The notes beneath the pieces were generated by a model. It was not told the origin of the DNA and ran no database searches. It was given only the letters and a program-made list of their open reading frames with translations. The position numbers and the translations under genes are program-made. Source: Streptomyces typhae (lineage in GTDB: Bacteria; Actinomycetota; Actinomycetes; Streptomycetales; Streptomycetaceae). Taken from it: DNA of 64,000 bases. The stretch covers positions 248,001 to 312,000 of the forward strand of contig NZ_WPNZ01000006.1 of NCBI RefSeq assembly GCF_009755605.1. The letters run 5' to 3'. This document shows, piece by piece, positions 1-8,815 of the stretch (positions within the stretch are counted from its first letter, which is position 1; every line of letters begins with the position of its first letter).

Positions 1-12
1 GAGTGACGCTCC

Positions 13-690
13 GTGGCACCACGACCTTTGCATGAAATCGTCGAAGCCGGCTGGGCCAAGGCCCTGGAGCCGGTGGCCGAACAGATCGCCTCCATGGGTG
101 ACTTCCTGCGCGCGGAGATCGCCGCGGGCCGCACCTATCTGCCGTCCGGAGCGAATGTGCTGCGCGCCTTCCAGCAGCCGTTCGACGAGGTGCGCGTGCT
201 GATCGTCGGACAGGACCCGTACCCCACACCCGGGCACGCGGTCGGTCTGTCCTTCTCGGTGGCGCCCGACGTCAGACCGCTGCCCGGCAGCCTGATCAAC
301 ATCTATCGCGAGCTGAACAGCGACCTGGGCCTGCCCCAGCCGTCGAACGGCGATCTGACGCCGTGGACACGGCAGGGCGTGCTGCTGCTCAACAGGGCGC
401 TCACGACCGCCCCGCGGAAGCCCGCGGCGCACCGCGGCAAGGGCTGGGAGCAGGTCACCGAACAGGCGATCAGGGCGCTCGCCGCGCGCGGCCGGCCGAT
501 GGTGTCGATCCTGTGGGGCCGCGACGCCCGGAATCTGCGGCCGCTGCTCGGCGAGCTGCCGTCGGTGGAGTCCTCGCACCCCTCGCCCATGTCGGCGGAC
601 CGCGGCTTCTTCGGGTCGCGGCCGTTCAGCCGCGTCAACGACCTGCTGGCGCGGCAGGGCGCCGAGCCGGTGGACTGGCGGCTGCCGTGA
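13..690 (+). CDS. ung: Uracil-DNA glycosylase (family 1)
   Basis: This 225-residue protein is a family-1 uracil-DNA glycosylase, which removes uracil from DNA to start base-excision repair. The water-activating loop GQDPY is at residues 66-70, with catalytic Asp68, and the DNA-intercalating HPSPMS loop starts at His189. Length is normal for the family. The GTG at 13 is the only start giving the usual N-terminus. Its stop overlaps the GTG of the next gene, so the two are probably translationally coupled. Streptomyces often carry two ung genes; which copy this is cannot be told from the window. Confidence 0.96.
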   Translation: MAPRPLHEIVEAGWAKALEPVAEQIASMGDFLRAEIAAGRTYLPSGANVLRAFQQPFDEVRVLIVGQDPYPTPGHAVGLSFSVAPDVRPLPGSLINIYRELNSDLGLPQPSNGDLTPWTRQGVLLLNRALTTAPRKPAAHRGKGWEQVTEQAIRALAARGRPMVSILWGRDARNLRPLLGELPSVESSHPSPMSADRGFFGSRPFSRVNDLLARQGAEPVDWRLP

Positions 691-1664
691 CGGAGCGGGC
701 GCTCGTCCTCGGTGTGGACTCCGGCGGTTCTGGGCTGCGGGCCGTCCTCGGCGGGGCGGACGGCGCCCTGCCGCCGTGCGCTCCGGTACGGTCGCAGGCT
801 CCGGTGCGCACCGGAGCCGACGGCATCGACGCCAGCCACATGATGGAGCAACTCGCGCCCATGGTCCGGCAGTTGCTGGGCGCGACGGGCGGCGGGCGGA
901 TCGTCGCGGCGGCCGTCGGTGCGGCCGGCCTCGCGACGCTCGGCGACGACCTGCGCGCCCGGTTGCCCGGCGCGCTCGCCGAGGTGTTCGGGGTGCGGCG
1001 GGTGGCGCTCGCCGCCGACGCCGTGACCGGCTACGCGGGCGCCCTCGGCGCGCGGCCCGGCGCCGTCGTCGCCGCGGGCACCGGCCTGATCGCCATGGGC
1101 ACCGATCTGACGGGCTGGCGGCGGGTCGACGGGTGGGGCCATCTGCTCGGCGACTGCGGCAGCGGCGCCTGGATCGGCCGGGCCGGCCTGGAGGCGGCGA
1201 TGCGGGACCTCGACGGGCGCCGCGGCGGCTCGGCCGCGCTGCGCGCCCGCGCCGAGAAGGTATTCGGCGGCCCGCTGGCGGACCTGCCCGCGCAGGTGTA
1301 TCCGCGGGCGGACCGGCCCGCCGTGCTCGCCTCGTTCGCACCCGAGGTGGGGCGGTGCGCGGCGGACGGCGACCCCGTGGCCGCCGGTGTCCTGCGGGAG
1401 GCCGCCGGACACATCGCGGACACGGCGGTCGCGGCCTGCCCGCCCGGCGGGGCCTGCGATATCTCCCTGACCGGCGGCCTGTTGAAACTCGGCGCCCCGC
1501 TCATGGAGCCGCTGGAGGCCCGCCTGACGGAACGTCTCCCGCACGCCCGCCGCGTCCCGGCCGCCGGCGACCCCCTCGACGGCGCCGTCCGCATCGCCAC
1601 CGACCTCGCGGCGAACACCCTTGCGCTGCCCCGGGACCCGCGCCTGCTGTACGTGGCGGAGTGA
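687..1664 (+). CDS. BadF/BadG-type ATPase, N-acetylglucosamine kinase-like
   Basis: A 325-residue sugar kinase of the BadF/BadG/BcrA/BcrD superfamily (actin-like ATPase fold). The phosphate-binding motif DSGGSG is at residues 11-16. A central AGTGLIAMG adenosine-type loop is followed by [17 protein letters not shown], which is characteristic of GlcNAc kinases. The GTG start overlaps the ung stop (GTGA), so the start is well fixed. The likely reaction is ATP-dependent phosphorylation of N-acetylglucosamine or a related amino sugar. The substrate is inferred from family resemblance only. A DasR-like site and a chitinase lie 36 kb away, consistent with aminosugar use but no proof of a link. Confidence 0.85.
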   Translation: MTERALVLGVDSGGSGLRAVLGGADGALPPCAPVRSQAPVRTGADGIDASHMMEQLAPMVRQLLGATGGGRIVAAAVGAAGLATLGDDLRARLPGALAEVFGVRRVALAADAVTGYAGALGARPGAVVAAGTGLIAMGTDLTGWRRVDGWGHLLGDCGSGAWIGRAGLEAAMRDLDGRRGGSAALRARAEKVFGGPLADLPAQVYPRADRPAVLASFAPEVGRCAADGDPVAAGVLREAAGHIADTAVAACPPGGACDISLTGGLLKLGAPLMEPLEARLTERLPHARRVPAAGDPLDGAVRIATDLAANTLALPRDPRLLYVAE

Positions 1665-1908
1665 CCCGGCACCCGACGGGGGGCGGGGCGGTCGCGCGCA
1701 CCGGCGTACGACCCCCGGGGCGCCCGGAGCACCGCGCACCGAAGCACGGATTCCGCCCGCTTCGCACGTCACGTACGACCACACCAAACACACAAATCAC
1801 CTCGCGCCGCAGGGCCCTCTCCCCACCCACCCGACAAAGCGGACTAATACCGCTGACCTGCACCCTCCCCGAACAGCGGAGCCCCGCAAGCCAGTAGCAT
1901 GCGGCGCC

Positions 1909-2853
1909 ATGAGCTCCCCCACTGGGCCCGCATCGGGCCTGCCCGTACGAATGCCGCGCCCCCGTCAGCCGGGCCGGCACCGCCGCCCGGAGCCCGTCGC
2001 GGCTCCCGAGGGCGCGCCGGCGCTCGTCCTCGCCGTGCCGGGCGTCCCCAGCACCGGCACGCGCGGCCTCGCCGAGGAAGTCGCCTCCATCGCCCGCTCC
2101 GAGCTGCCCGGCCTCGACGCCAGGATCGGCTACGTCGACGGGACGGACGCCGACGCCGGCCCGTCGGCCGAGTTCCCCACGCTGCAGGCCGTGCTCGCGC
2201 GCACCGCCGCCGAGCGCACCGCGCGCTACGAGCAGGCGCTGGCCGCCGGCGTCGAGGACGCCCGCCGCCCCGAGGGTCCCGTCGCCGTCGTGGTGCCCCT
2301 GCTCGCGGGCCCCGACAACGCGCTGATGCGCCGCATCCGGCAGGCCGTGATGGACAGCCGCGCCGCGGCCGAGCTGACCGACGTCCTCGGCCCGCACCCG
2401 CTGCTCGCCGAGGCGCTGCACGTGCGCCTGTCCGAGGCGGGTCTGTCCCGCGCGGACCGGGCCCGACTGTTCACGGTCGCGACCGCGGCGGACGGCATCG
2501 TCCTCGCCACGGTCGGCGGCGACGAGGCCGTGCAGGCCGCCGGGATCACCGGCATGCTGCTCGCCGCCCGCCTCGCGGTGCCGGTGATGGCCGCCGCCCT
2601 GGACGAGGACGGCTCGGTCGCCGCGATCGCGGAGCAGCTGCGCGGCTCGGGCTCGGCCCAGCTGGCCCTCGCCCCGTACCTGATCGGCCCCGAGATCGAC
2701 GCGAGCCTGCTTGAGACGGCAGCGAAGGAGGCGGGCTGCGCCGTCGCCGAGCCGCTCGGCGCCTACCCGGCGATCGGCAAGCTGGCCCTGTCGAAGTACA
2801 CGACGGCGCTCGGCATCACGCCGCCGCAGCCCTCCGGGGTGCCGGTGCGCTGA
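1909..2853 (+). CDS. CbiX/sirohydrochlorin-chelatase-like protein lacking usual metal ligands
   Basis: A 314-residue protein with the two-domain outline of the class-II chelatase (CbiX/SirB) family, which inserts Co2+ or Fe2+ into sirohydrochlorin. The N-terminal 38 residues are basic and Pro/Arg-rich and precede the first strand (ALVLAVPGVPSTGTRG). In true chelatases this strand reads like LLVGHGS, with a metal-binding His. Here the His is replaced by Pro. The second expected His, after VVVPLL, is also absent. The fold is probably kept but chelatase activity is doubtful. The ATG at 1909 begins a run matching the usual Streptomyces form. It sits 245 nt after the kinase gene and converges on the lactonase gene. 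Confidence 0.7.
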   Translation: MSSPTGPASGLPVRMPRPRQPGRHRRPEPVAAPEGAPALVLAVPGVPSTGTRGLAEEVASIARSELPGLDARIGYVDGTDADAGPSAEFPTLQAVLARTAAERTARYEQALAAGVEDARRPEGPVAVVVPLLAGPDNALMRRIRQAVMDSRAAAELTDVLGPHPLLAEALHVRLSEAGLSRADRARLFTVATAADGIVLATVGGDEAVQAAGITGMLLAARLAVPVMAAALDEDGSVAAIAEQLRGSGSAQLALAPYLIGPEIDASLLETAAKEAGCAVAEPLGAYPAIGKLALSKYTTALGITPPQPSGVPVR

Positions 2854-2894
2854 CGCACGCGGGCCGGACGCACCACGGCACCACCGCGCGATGT

Positions 2895-2928
2895 GAGAGG
2901 GCCCGCTCCGGATCCGGGGCGGGCTCTC
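2895..2928. terminator. Bidirectional hairpin terminator
   Basis: An inverted repeat (GAGAGGGCCCGC ... GCGGGCTCTC) around a short GATCC-containing loop lies between the converging CbiX-like and lactonase genes. It has no T-tract, as is usual in Streptomyces. Confidence 0.6.
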
Positions 2929-2962
2929 GCGCGCAGGTGCGCGGGCGCCGGCCGCCGCGCGC

Positions 2963-4000
2963 TCAGGCGAAGACCACGCAGCTCGCCGCCGGGACCCCGA
3001 TCGCCCCGGCGATCCGGGGCAGCCCGCTGTCCTCGTCCACGGCGAACCAGGTGACGTCCCCGGATCGCTCGTTGGCGGCGTACAGGAAGCGCCCTGAGGG
3101 GTCGACGGCCAGGTCACGGGGCCAGGCGCCGCCGCAGTCCACGGAGGCCGTCAGACGGGCGGTGGCGCCCGCGTCGTCCAGGGCGAACACGGAGATGACG
3201 TCCACGCCGCGGGTCGCCGTCCACAGGAAGCGGCCGTCGGGTGCGACGACCACCTCCGAGGGGTAGGCGTCGCCGTCGGGCTCCCCGGAGAGCACGGACG
3301 TCTCGGCGAGCGGCCGGAGCGTGCCGCCGTCAGGGTCCCAGGAGCACACGGTGAGGGTGGGCGTGAGCTCGTTCAGGACGTACGCGAAGCGGCCGCCGGG
3401 GTGGAAGGCGAGGTGCCGCGGCCCGGTGCCGGGCCGCAGCGCGACCTCGTGCCGCACGGTGAGCCCGGCGTCGCCCGGCGCGCAGACCCGCACGGAGTCG
3501 GTGCCGAGATCGACGCTCAGGATCCAGCGGCCGCTCGGGTCGGGCAGCACCTGGTGGGCGTGCGGGCCTTCCTGGCGGTCCGTGTCCGGCCCTGACCCCT
3601 GGTGCTCCACCACGCCCGCCGCCGCGGCGGCCAGGCTTCCGTCGTCGGCGACGGGCACGCTGGTGACGCTGCCGGAGCCGTAGTTCGCGGTGTGGACGAG
3701 GCCCTCGTGCACGGCGAGGTGGGTGGGCCCCGCGGCCCGCACGGACACCGGCGCGCCGAGCGGACGCACGGTGTCGCCCGCCGTACGGAACGCGGCGACA
3801 GCTCCCTCGGCGCTCTCGCTCACCGCGTAGAGGGTGCCGCCGTCCGCCGAGAGCGCCAGGTACGAGGGGTCGGCGACGGCGTCCGACGCCCCCAGGACGG
3901 TCAGCGCGCCGGACCCGGCGTCGAACGCCGCGGTGACGATGCCCGGCCCTCCCGCCTGCGTGAAGGACCCGATGTACGCCCGCCGCTCCTGCCCGACCAC
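2963..4000 (-). CDS. Lactonase-family seven-bladed beta-propeller (6-phosphogluconolactonase-like)
   Basis: A 345-residue protein of the YbhE/Pgl lactonase family. It starts with the hallmark AYIGSFTQAGGPGI strand. It then runs through repeated beta-propeller blades, each with a DPSGRFLY/PDGRFLW-type turn. It may hydrolyse 6-phosphogluconolactone or another sugar lactone in the cytoplasm; no signal peptide is present. I chose the GTG at 4000 because GAGAGGGG lies 5-6 nt upstream. An in-frame extension to 4051 exists but has no better ribosome site. It converges with the CbiX-like gene and is followed by a hairpin. Confidence 0.85.
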   Translation of the reverse strand: MVGQERRAYIGSFTQAGGPGIVTAAFDAGSGALTVLGASDAVADPSYLALSADGGTLYAVSESAEGAVAAFRTAGDTVRPLGAPVSVRAAGPTHLAVHEGLVHTANYGSGSVTSVPVADDGSLAAAAAGVVEHQGSGPDTDRQEGPHAHQVLPDPSGRWILSVDLGTDSVRVCAPGDAGLTVRHEVALRPGTGPRHLAFHPGGRFAYVLNELTPTLTVCSWDPDGGTLRPLAETSVLSGEPDGDAYPSEVVVAPDGRFLWTATRGVDVISVFALDDAGATARLTASVDCGGAWPRDLAVDPSGRFLYAANERSGDVTWFAVDEDSGLPRIAGAIGVPAASCVVFA

Positions 4001-4200
4001 TGCATTCCCCTCTCGGTTCGCCCCTCGGGCGCCGCGTCCTGGCGGCGCCATGGAGGTGACGCTAGCAGCTGGTCTGGACCACTGGGAGGCGGTCGGGGCC
4101 GCCGGTTCCGGGGGCGGGCCTCAAATCTCCGGGGCCGGGCCTGGGTCTCCGGGGCCGCGCCTCGGACTCCCGGGCGGGCCCAGGGCTCCCGATCCGGGCC

Positions 4201-5709
4201 TCAGGCGCCGATGAGGCGTCTGCGCGGCGCGCTGCGCACCGGTGCGGCGAGTTCCAGCAGCGCGTGCTCCAGGCGGTGCATATGGGCGAGGGCGGGTTCG
4301 GTGACGCCCGCGTGCTTCACGGCGGCGGGGGCGGCGGGACCGACCAGCGCCTCCTCGGAGGCGATCAGGGCTTCCACGGCGGCTTCGACCCGCGCGCAGG
4401 CGGCGGCGAGCCGGTCGTCGTGGGCGGCCTCGGGGTCGGCGGCGATGGCGGTCAGGCTCCGTGCCTGCTCCGCGCACTCGTCGAGCAGCGCGATGACCTG
4501 GTGCGCACGGGCCCGCCGCGCGCGCAGCGGGCTGAGCGGGTGCACGAGGGGCGCGAGCGAGAGCCGTACCCGGGCGAGCGTCAGCTCCAGCTCGGCGACG
4601 TGCGGGGCCGGGTCCGCCGTGGCCGAGCCGGAGAGGCGCGCCGCGGCCTCCCGGGTGCAGGCGTGCACGGTGCGCACGGCTCGCTCGATCCAGGCGGTCG
4701 TCGTGTCGTGGGTGGTGACGGGCAGCACGAGCAGCACGGCGAGCACCGCGCCGAGCGCACCGGCCCCGGTCTCCAGGAGCCGCAGCGCGAGCAGCCCCGG
4801 GTCGAGGACGCCGAGCAGGCCGTAGAGGCCGCCCGCCATCACGGTCACCGACAGCATCATCCACGTGTACGAGACGGCGGCGGTGTAGAAGATCCCGAAG
4901 ACGCAGACGGCGACGAGGACGGCGGTCGGCACCAGGGCACCGTGCAGCGGCAGCACCACGGCGGCGCCCACGGCGATGCCGATCAGCGTGCCGAGGACCC
5001 GGCGGAAGCCGCGGACCAGGGTCTCGCCGCGCGACACGGTGTTCACAAAGATCCACCAGGTGGCGCCGACGGCCCAGTACCAGCGGTCCCCGGAGAGCTG
5101 GTGGCCGACGACGAGGGCGACGGCACCGCCGAGGGTCGCCTGGACGGCCTGCCGGGTCGTGGCCCGCGCGAGCCCCCTGCGCGCGGCGAGCACCGGCACC
5201 ACCGGGGCCGGCAGGCGCCGCTCGTAGCACCACAGCCCGAAGCGGACCGTGGACGACGCGAGCAGCGCGACGCCGATCGCTCCGTAGAGGTCGGGCAGTT
5301 GCGCGAACTCCGTGTGCAGGAACTGTGCCGCGAAGAAGGTCATGAACGCGAACACACCGAGGGAGTGGCCCCGCGGCCCCCAGCGGCGCGCGTACACACC
5401 GGCCCCCATGACCGCGAGGAACGTCAGGTCGCGCGCCACCGGGTGGTCGTGCAGGAGCGCGGCGAGCGCGAGGACGGGGAAGCCCACGACGGGCAGCAGC
5501 GCGGTGGTGACCGCCTGGGCGCGGACCGTCGTGTCGAGGACGGTGAAGAGCGCGAGCAGCGCGGCGAGCCCGGCGATGATCGCCGCGACCAGCGTGTGGC
5601 CGATCAGGGCGCAGACCGCGACCGCCAGCGAGATGCCGAGGACGGCTCGGGTGGCGCTGCGCAACCGCAGCCGCCCCGGGTCCGGAGCCACGAACATCGA
5701 CTTCAGCAA
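4201..5709 (-). CDS. FUSC-family integral membrane protein (aromatic acid exporter type)
   Basis: A 502-residue membrane protein with two blocks of hydrophobic helices (about residues 20-140 and 185-310) separated by a basic cytoplasmic segment. This is the layout of the FUSC/YccS family linked to efflux of aromatic acids or fusaric acid. The C-terminal 180 residues are helical and Ala/Leu-rich, as in family members. The start is uncertain: TTG at 5709 follows GAGGGGTGG, while an ATG lies 12 nt inside at 5697. A perfect 10-bp palindrome at 5858-5878 lies about 150 nt upstream and could be its operator. Substrate unknown. Confidence 0.8.
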   Translation of the reverse strand: MLKSMFVAPDPGRLRLRSATRAVLGISLAVAVCALIGHTLVAAIIAGLAALLALFTVLDTTVRAQAVTTALLPVVGFPVLALAALLHDHPVARDLTFLAVMGAGVYARRWGPRGHSLGVFAFMTFFAAQFLHTEFAQLPDLYGAIGVALLASSTVRFGLWCYERRLPAPVVPVLAARRGLARATTRQAVQATLGGAVALVVGHQLSGDRWYWAVGATWWIFVNTVSRGETLVRGFRRVLGTLIGIAVGAAVVLPLHGALVPTAVLVAVCVFGIFYTAAVSYTWMMLSVTVMAGGLYGLLGVLDPGLLALRLLETGAGALGAVLAVLLVLPVTTHDTTTAWIERAVRTVHACTREAAARLSGSATADPAPHVAELELTLARVRLSLAPLVHPLSPLRARRARAHQVIALLDECAEQARSLTAIAADPEAAHDDRLAAACARVEAAVEALIASEEALVGPAAPAAVKHAGVTEPALAHMHRLEHALLELAAPVRSAPRRRLIGA

Positions 5710-5857
5710 AGCGTTGCCACCCCTCTGCGGTTCCGGCGGTCACGGCCCCACGCGGACACGCGTGCGCACATGAATAAGGCGCCGCGGAGATCCCGCAGCG
5801 CCATCGACAGAACCATCAGACCATTCAGAGGCCCGGTGGCTCAACCCGGGCTCGCAC

Positions 5858-5878
5858 GACTGGGCCATTGGCCCAGTC
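5858..5878. promoter_or_regulatory. Perfect 10-bp-arm palindrome (operator or terminator)
   Basis: The arms GACTGGGCCA and TGGCCCAGTC are separated by a single T, in the 276-nt gap between the FUSC gene start and the transpeptidase gene end. A one-base centre suits a dimeric protein-binding site better than an RNA hairpin, but termination of the transpeptidase transcript cannot be excluded. Confidence 0.4.
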
Positions 5879-5985
5879 CGGGGCCCGGGGGCCGGTGCGT
5901 CGTCGGGCCAACGGCCACGTCGACGCACCGGGTCCCCAGGGTCGGTCCGGGCGGATCTCCCGGAGTGCCCGGAGCTGCCGGAACC

Positions 5986-6681
5986 TCAGGTCCCGGGCTT
6001 GCGGCCGTAGACGAAGACGTCGTCGCCGTTGCGGAGCATGCTCCAGTACTTCTTGGCGACCGTCTTGGTCATGTTCACGCAGCCGTGCGATCCGGGCGGG
6101 GCCCAGACGCTGATGCCGACCGAGTGGAAGGCCTGGCCGCCGTCGAAGAACTGGCTGTAGGGCATCGGCACGTGGTACAGGCTCGACACGTGGTCGATGT
6201 CCCGCCAGTAGACCTTCTTCAGGCCGGTGCGGGTCTCGTATCCGTTGCGGCCGGTGCGCACCGGCACCGGGCCGTACTTGAGGGTCTTGCCGTCCTGGAT
6301 CCAGCTGAGCTGCCGGGTCAGGTCGACACAGGCGATACGGCCCTTGTTGACGGGACACTTGCCCGCCTTGTTCGGGTTGCTGCCCGCCGCCTTCTGCTTG
6401 TTCATGAGATCCATGACGCCCCAGGTCACAGCTCCCGCATAGCCCGCGTTCGGGGTGATGGAGTGCTTCGTCTGGAAAGCCTTGACCGCCTTGCAGTCGG
6501 CGGTCGACTGCCGACCGTCCACCGGGCGGCCGAGGAACTTCTCGACCTTCTTCTGGTACGGGCCCGTCCCCGCCGAGCACGACGCGGCCTGTGCGGTGGT
6601 GCTCCCCAGGGCCACCGTGAGCGGGGCCACCAGCGCGGTGATCCCCAGGGCGACGATTCCTCGTCTGCGTATGTCCCCCAC
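5986..6681 (-). CDS. Secreted L,D-transpeptidase (YkuD) with N-terminal peptidoglycan-binding region
   Basis: A 231-residue exported cell-wall enzyme forming 3-3 crosslinks or attaching proteins to peptidoglycan. Residues 1-33 form a signal peptide (RRRG, a hydrophobic core, then AQAAS). A short peptidoglycan-binding-like domain follows (residues 40-95, FLGRPVDGRQSTADCKAVKAFQ). The YkuD domain carries the catalytic motif HSVGISVWAPPGSHGCVNM, with nucleophile Cys near residue 200. Length and order match the typical Streptomyces enzyme. It is divergent from the AsnC gene and appears monocistronic. Confidence 0.94.
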   Translation of the reverse strand: MGDIRRRGIVALGITALVAPLTVALGSTTAQAASCSAGTGPYQKKVEKFLGRPVDGRQSTADCKAVKAFQTKHSITPNAGYAGAVTWGVMDLMNKQKAAGSNPNKAGKCPVNKGRIACVDLTRQLSWIQDGKTLKYGPVPVRTGRNGYETRTGLKKVYWRDIDHVSSLYHVPMPYSQFFDGGQAFHSVGISVWAPPGSHGCVNMTKTVAKKYWSMLRNGDDVFVYGRKPGT

Positions 6682-6855
6682 TGCGGTCCACTCCTCAATA
6701 TGTCGACGTACGTCACTGTTCGCCTGCTAGACAGCGGAAGTGGACGACTCGTTGCAGTGAGAAGTGAAACAGGTGCGTAACAGCGGTCCAGCGGCGGTAC
6801 CTGGCCGTTGGTACGGTCACCCGTGATCGACTCGCGTACCCGGGAGACCCGCACC

Positions 6856-7338
6856 ATGGCCGTCGACGAACTCGACACCCGCATCCTGCGGCTCCTCCTG
6901 GAGCAGCCGCGCACCAGCGTGCGGGAGTACGCGCGCATCCTGGGCGTCGCCCGCGGCACGCTCCAGGCCCGCCTCGACCGCCTGGAGCGCGAGGGGGTCA
7001 TCACGGGCACGGGGCCGAGGCTCTCCCCCGCGGCCCTCGGCCACCCCGTGCTCGCCTTCGTGCACATCGAGGTCACCCAGGGGCATCTGGACGAGGTGGG
7101 CGACGCGCTCGCGGCCGTCCCGGAGATCGTCGAGGCGTTCTCCATGACCGGCGGCGGCGACCTCCTGACCCGGGTCGTCGCCCGGGACAACGGCCACCTG
7201 GAGGACGTCATCCAGCGTCTGATCCAGCTGCCCGGGGTGGTGCGCACCCGGACCGAGATGGCTCTGCGCGAGCGGGTTCCGCACCGGCTGCTGCCGCTGG
7301 TCGAGTCGATGGGGCGGGCCGCGGCCGCGGAGAAGTGA
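6856..7338 (+). CDS. Lrp/AsnC-family transcriptional regulator
   Basis: A 160-residue regulator with an N-terminal winged helix (DELDTRILRLLLEQPRTSVREYARILGVARGTLQARLDRLEREGVI). A C-terminal RAM ligand-binding domain follows (HPVLAFVHIEVTQGHLDEVGDAL...). Such proteins sense amino acids or small metabolites as dimers or octamers. The ATG at 6856 has GGGAG 9-10 nt upstream. In-frame GTG 6823 and TTG 6808 are less likely because a TACGGT -10-like hexamer lies at 6812-6817. The target is unknown; the divergent transpeptidase gene is the obvious neighbour. Confidence 0.9.
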   Translation: MAVDELDTRILRLLLEQPRTSVREYARILGVARGTLQARLDRLEREGVITGTGPRLSPAALGHPVLAFVHIEVTQGHLDEVGDALAAVPEIVEAFSMTGGGDLLTRVVARDNGHLEDVIQRLIQLPGVVRTRTEMALRERVPHRLLPLVESMGRAAAAEK

Positions 7339-7343
7339 GGCAA

Positions 7344-7367
7344 GGCCCCCGCCTCGGGGGCGGGGCC
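7344..7367. terminator. GC-rich hairpin terminator
   Basis: An inverted repeat GGCCCC...GGGGCC lies between the converging AsnC and GerW-like genes. It has a G/C-only stem and no T-tract. Confidence 0.5.
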
Positions 7368-7374
7368 CGCGGTC

Positions 7375-7830
7375 TCAGCGGTGGCGGGTCAGGCGGCGCA
7401 GGAGGACCGGGAGCGCGGCGCCCGCCGCGAAGGCGGCGAGCGGCACGGCCGCATCCCACCAGGGGCTGCGCAGCGGCCGGTACGTGGCGGTCCCGTCCTT
7501 GATCTCGATGAAGCCGCGGGGCCGGGCCCGGACGCCGCCGCCCACGATGCCCGCACCCGTCTCCTCGCCCGCGTCCCCGCCCGCTGAGGCCGCGGGCCCC
7601 GCGCCGCCGCCGAAGCCGAAGCCCACCTCGGCGACGGGTACGACGGTCACGCCCCCGGCGGTGACGGGCTCGCCGTGGACGACGGTCGACGACCGGGTCC
7701 CCAGTTCCTCGGTCAGGCGCTCCATCAGGGCGACGGCGGCCTCGGCAGCGGGCGTCCCGGCCCACGGCATCTCCTGGCCCCGCGCCAACTGCCCTGCGCG
7801 GCCGGTCTTCTTCACACGACGCGATCTCAT
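7375..7830 (-). CDS. GerW/YtfJ-family sporulation protein
   Basis: A 151-residue protein with the GerW (YtfJ) signature: LTEELGTRSSTVVHGEPVTAGGVTVVPVAEVGFGFGGG near residues 40-75, a Gly-rich variable region, then PRGFIEIKDGTATYRPLRSPWWD and a C-terminal hydrophobic helix with RRLTRHR. Family members are associated with sporulation and spore germination. The start was taken at ATG 7830; no strong ribosome site is visible and an upstream GTG in frame is possible. It is divergent from the HAD gene and converges with asnC. Confidence 0.82.
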   Translation of the reverse strand: MRSRRVKKTGRAGQLARGQEMPWAGTPAAEAAVALMERLTEELGTRSSTVVHGEPVTAGGVTVVPVAEVGFGFGGGAGPAASAGGDAGEETGAGIVGGGVRARPRGFIEIKDGTATYRPLRSPWWDAAVPLAAFAAGAALPVLLRRLTRHR

Positions 7831-7867
7831 GGCCCACACGATAGGCACCGCCAGGCATGCTGGACAC

Positions 7868-8554
7868 ATGCGCACCCTGAACCACACCTCGGTCATCTTC
7901 GATCTCGACGGAACGCTCGTGGACAGCGAGCCGAACTACTTCGAAGCGGGTCGGCAACTGCTCGCCGAGCACGGCATCTCCGACTTCACGTGGGCGGCCC
8001 ACGAGACGTACGTCGGCATCTCCACCCAGGAGACCGTCGCGCAGTGGAAGGAGCGGTACGGCCTGAGCGCGCCGCTCGCCGATCTGCTCGCGGAGAAGAA
8101 CCAGCGCTATCTGGCCCTCGCGGGCGCGTCCACCCGCGTCTTCCCGCAGATGGCGAAGTTCGTGGAGGCGCTGGCCGAGGCGGGGGTGCCGATGGCGGTG
8201 GCGTCCGGGTCCTCGCGCGCGGCCATCGAGGCGATCCTCGCGGGCACCGGCCTGGACGCCCGCCTGACCACGCTCGTCTCGGCCGACGAGGTCGCCCGCG
8301 GCAAGCCCGCGCCCGACGTGTTCCTCGCGGCCGCCGCGCTCCTCGGCTCCGATCCCGCCGACTGCGTGGTCCTGGAGGACGCCGCGCCGGGCGCGCTCGC
8401 CGCACGGGCCGCGGGCATGCGGTGCGTCGCCGTTCCCTATGTCGCCGCACAGGCCGACGACCCGGCCTTCGCCTCGGCGGACCTGCTGTTCCGGGGCGGG
8501 CAGGAGGAGTTCACGGCACAGGCCGCGCTGGACTGGCTGGCCGCGGAGGCGTAG
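7868..8554 (+). CDS. HAD-superfamily phosphatase (beta-phosphoglucomutase-like)
   Basis: A 228-residue HAD subfamily I hydrolase. Motif I, FDLDGTLVDSE (about residues 10-20), supplies the nucleophilic and general-acid aspartates. Motif II is VASGS, motif III is the lysine in ARGKPAPDVFL, and motif IV is VVLEDAAPGALAA. The cap domain between motifs I and II is all-helical, as in sugar-phosphate phosphatases and beta-phosphoglucomutases. Substrate cannot be assigned. The ATG at 7868 is the natural start. Downstream lies a long low-complexity C/A/G tract (8670-8811). Confidence 0.9.
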   Translation: MRTLNHTSVIFDLDGTLVDSEPNYFEAGRQLLAEHGISDFTWAAHETYVGISTQETVAQWKERYGLSAPLADLLAEKNQRYLALAGASTRVFPQMAKFVEALAEAGVPMAVASGSSRAAIEAILAGTGLDARLTTLVSADEVARGKPAPDVFLAAAALLGSDPADCVVLEDAAPGALAARAAGMRCVAVPYVAAQADDPAFASADLLFRGGQEEFTAQAALDWLAAEA

Positions 8555-8669
8555 GCGGCGCCGGCCTGGGCGGCGGCGGGGGCGTCGACGCGGGGCCGGT
8601 AGCGGGAGCGGCGACGCGGAGCCGGCAGCGGGGGCGTCGACGCGGGAAACGACGCCTTCGCCGCGTCGC

Positions 8670-8811
8670 ACCGCACCCCGCCGCACCGCACCCCGCCACA
8701 CCGCACATAGCCACGCTGCACCACGCCACGCCACGCCACGCCGCACCGCACCCCGCCACGCCACGCCGCACCACAACGCGTCGCACGCCACGCCCACCCC
8801 GCACCGCCAAG
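8670..8811. repeat. Degenerate GCACC/CCACG tandem repeat tract
   Basis: About 140 nt made almost only of CCACG, CGCAC and CACCC pentamers, with T nearly absent on this strand. It lies between the HAD gene and the convergent Mrp operon. No coding gene is credible here. Confidence 0.7.
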
Positions 8812-8815
8812 TGCC

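Noticed and set aside
1665..1908. A strong promoter ahead of the CbiX-like gene
   Set aside because: TAATAC and TAGCAT hexamers are present, but neither has a convincing -35 at 16-18 nt.
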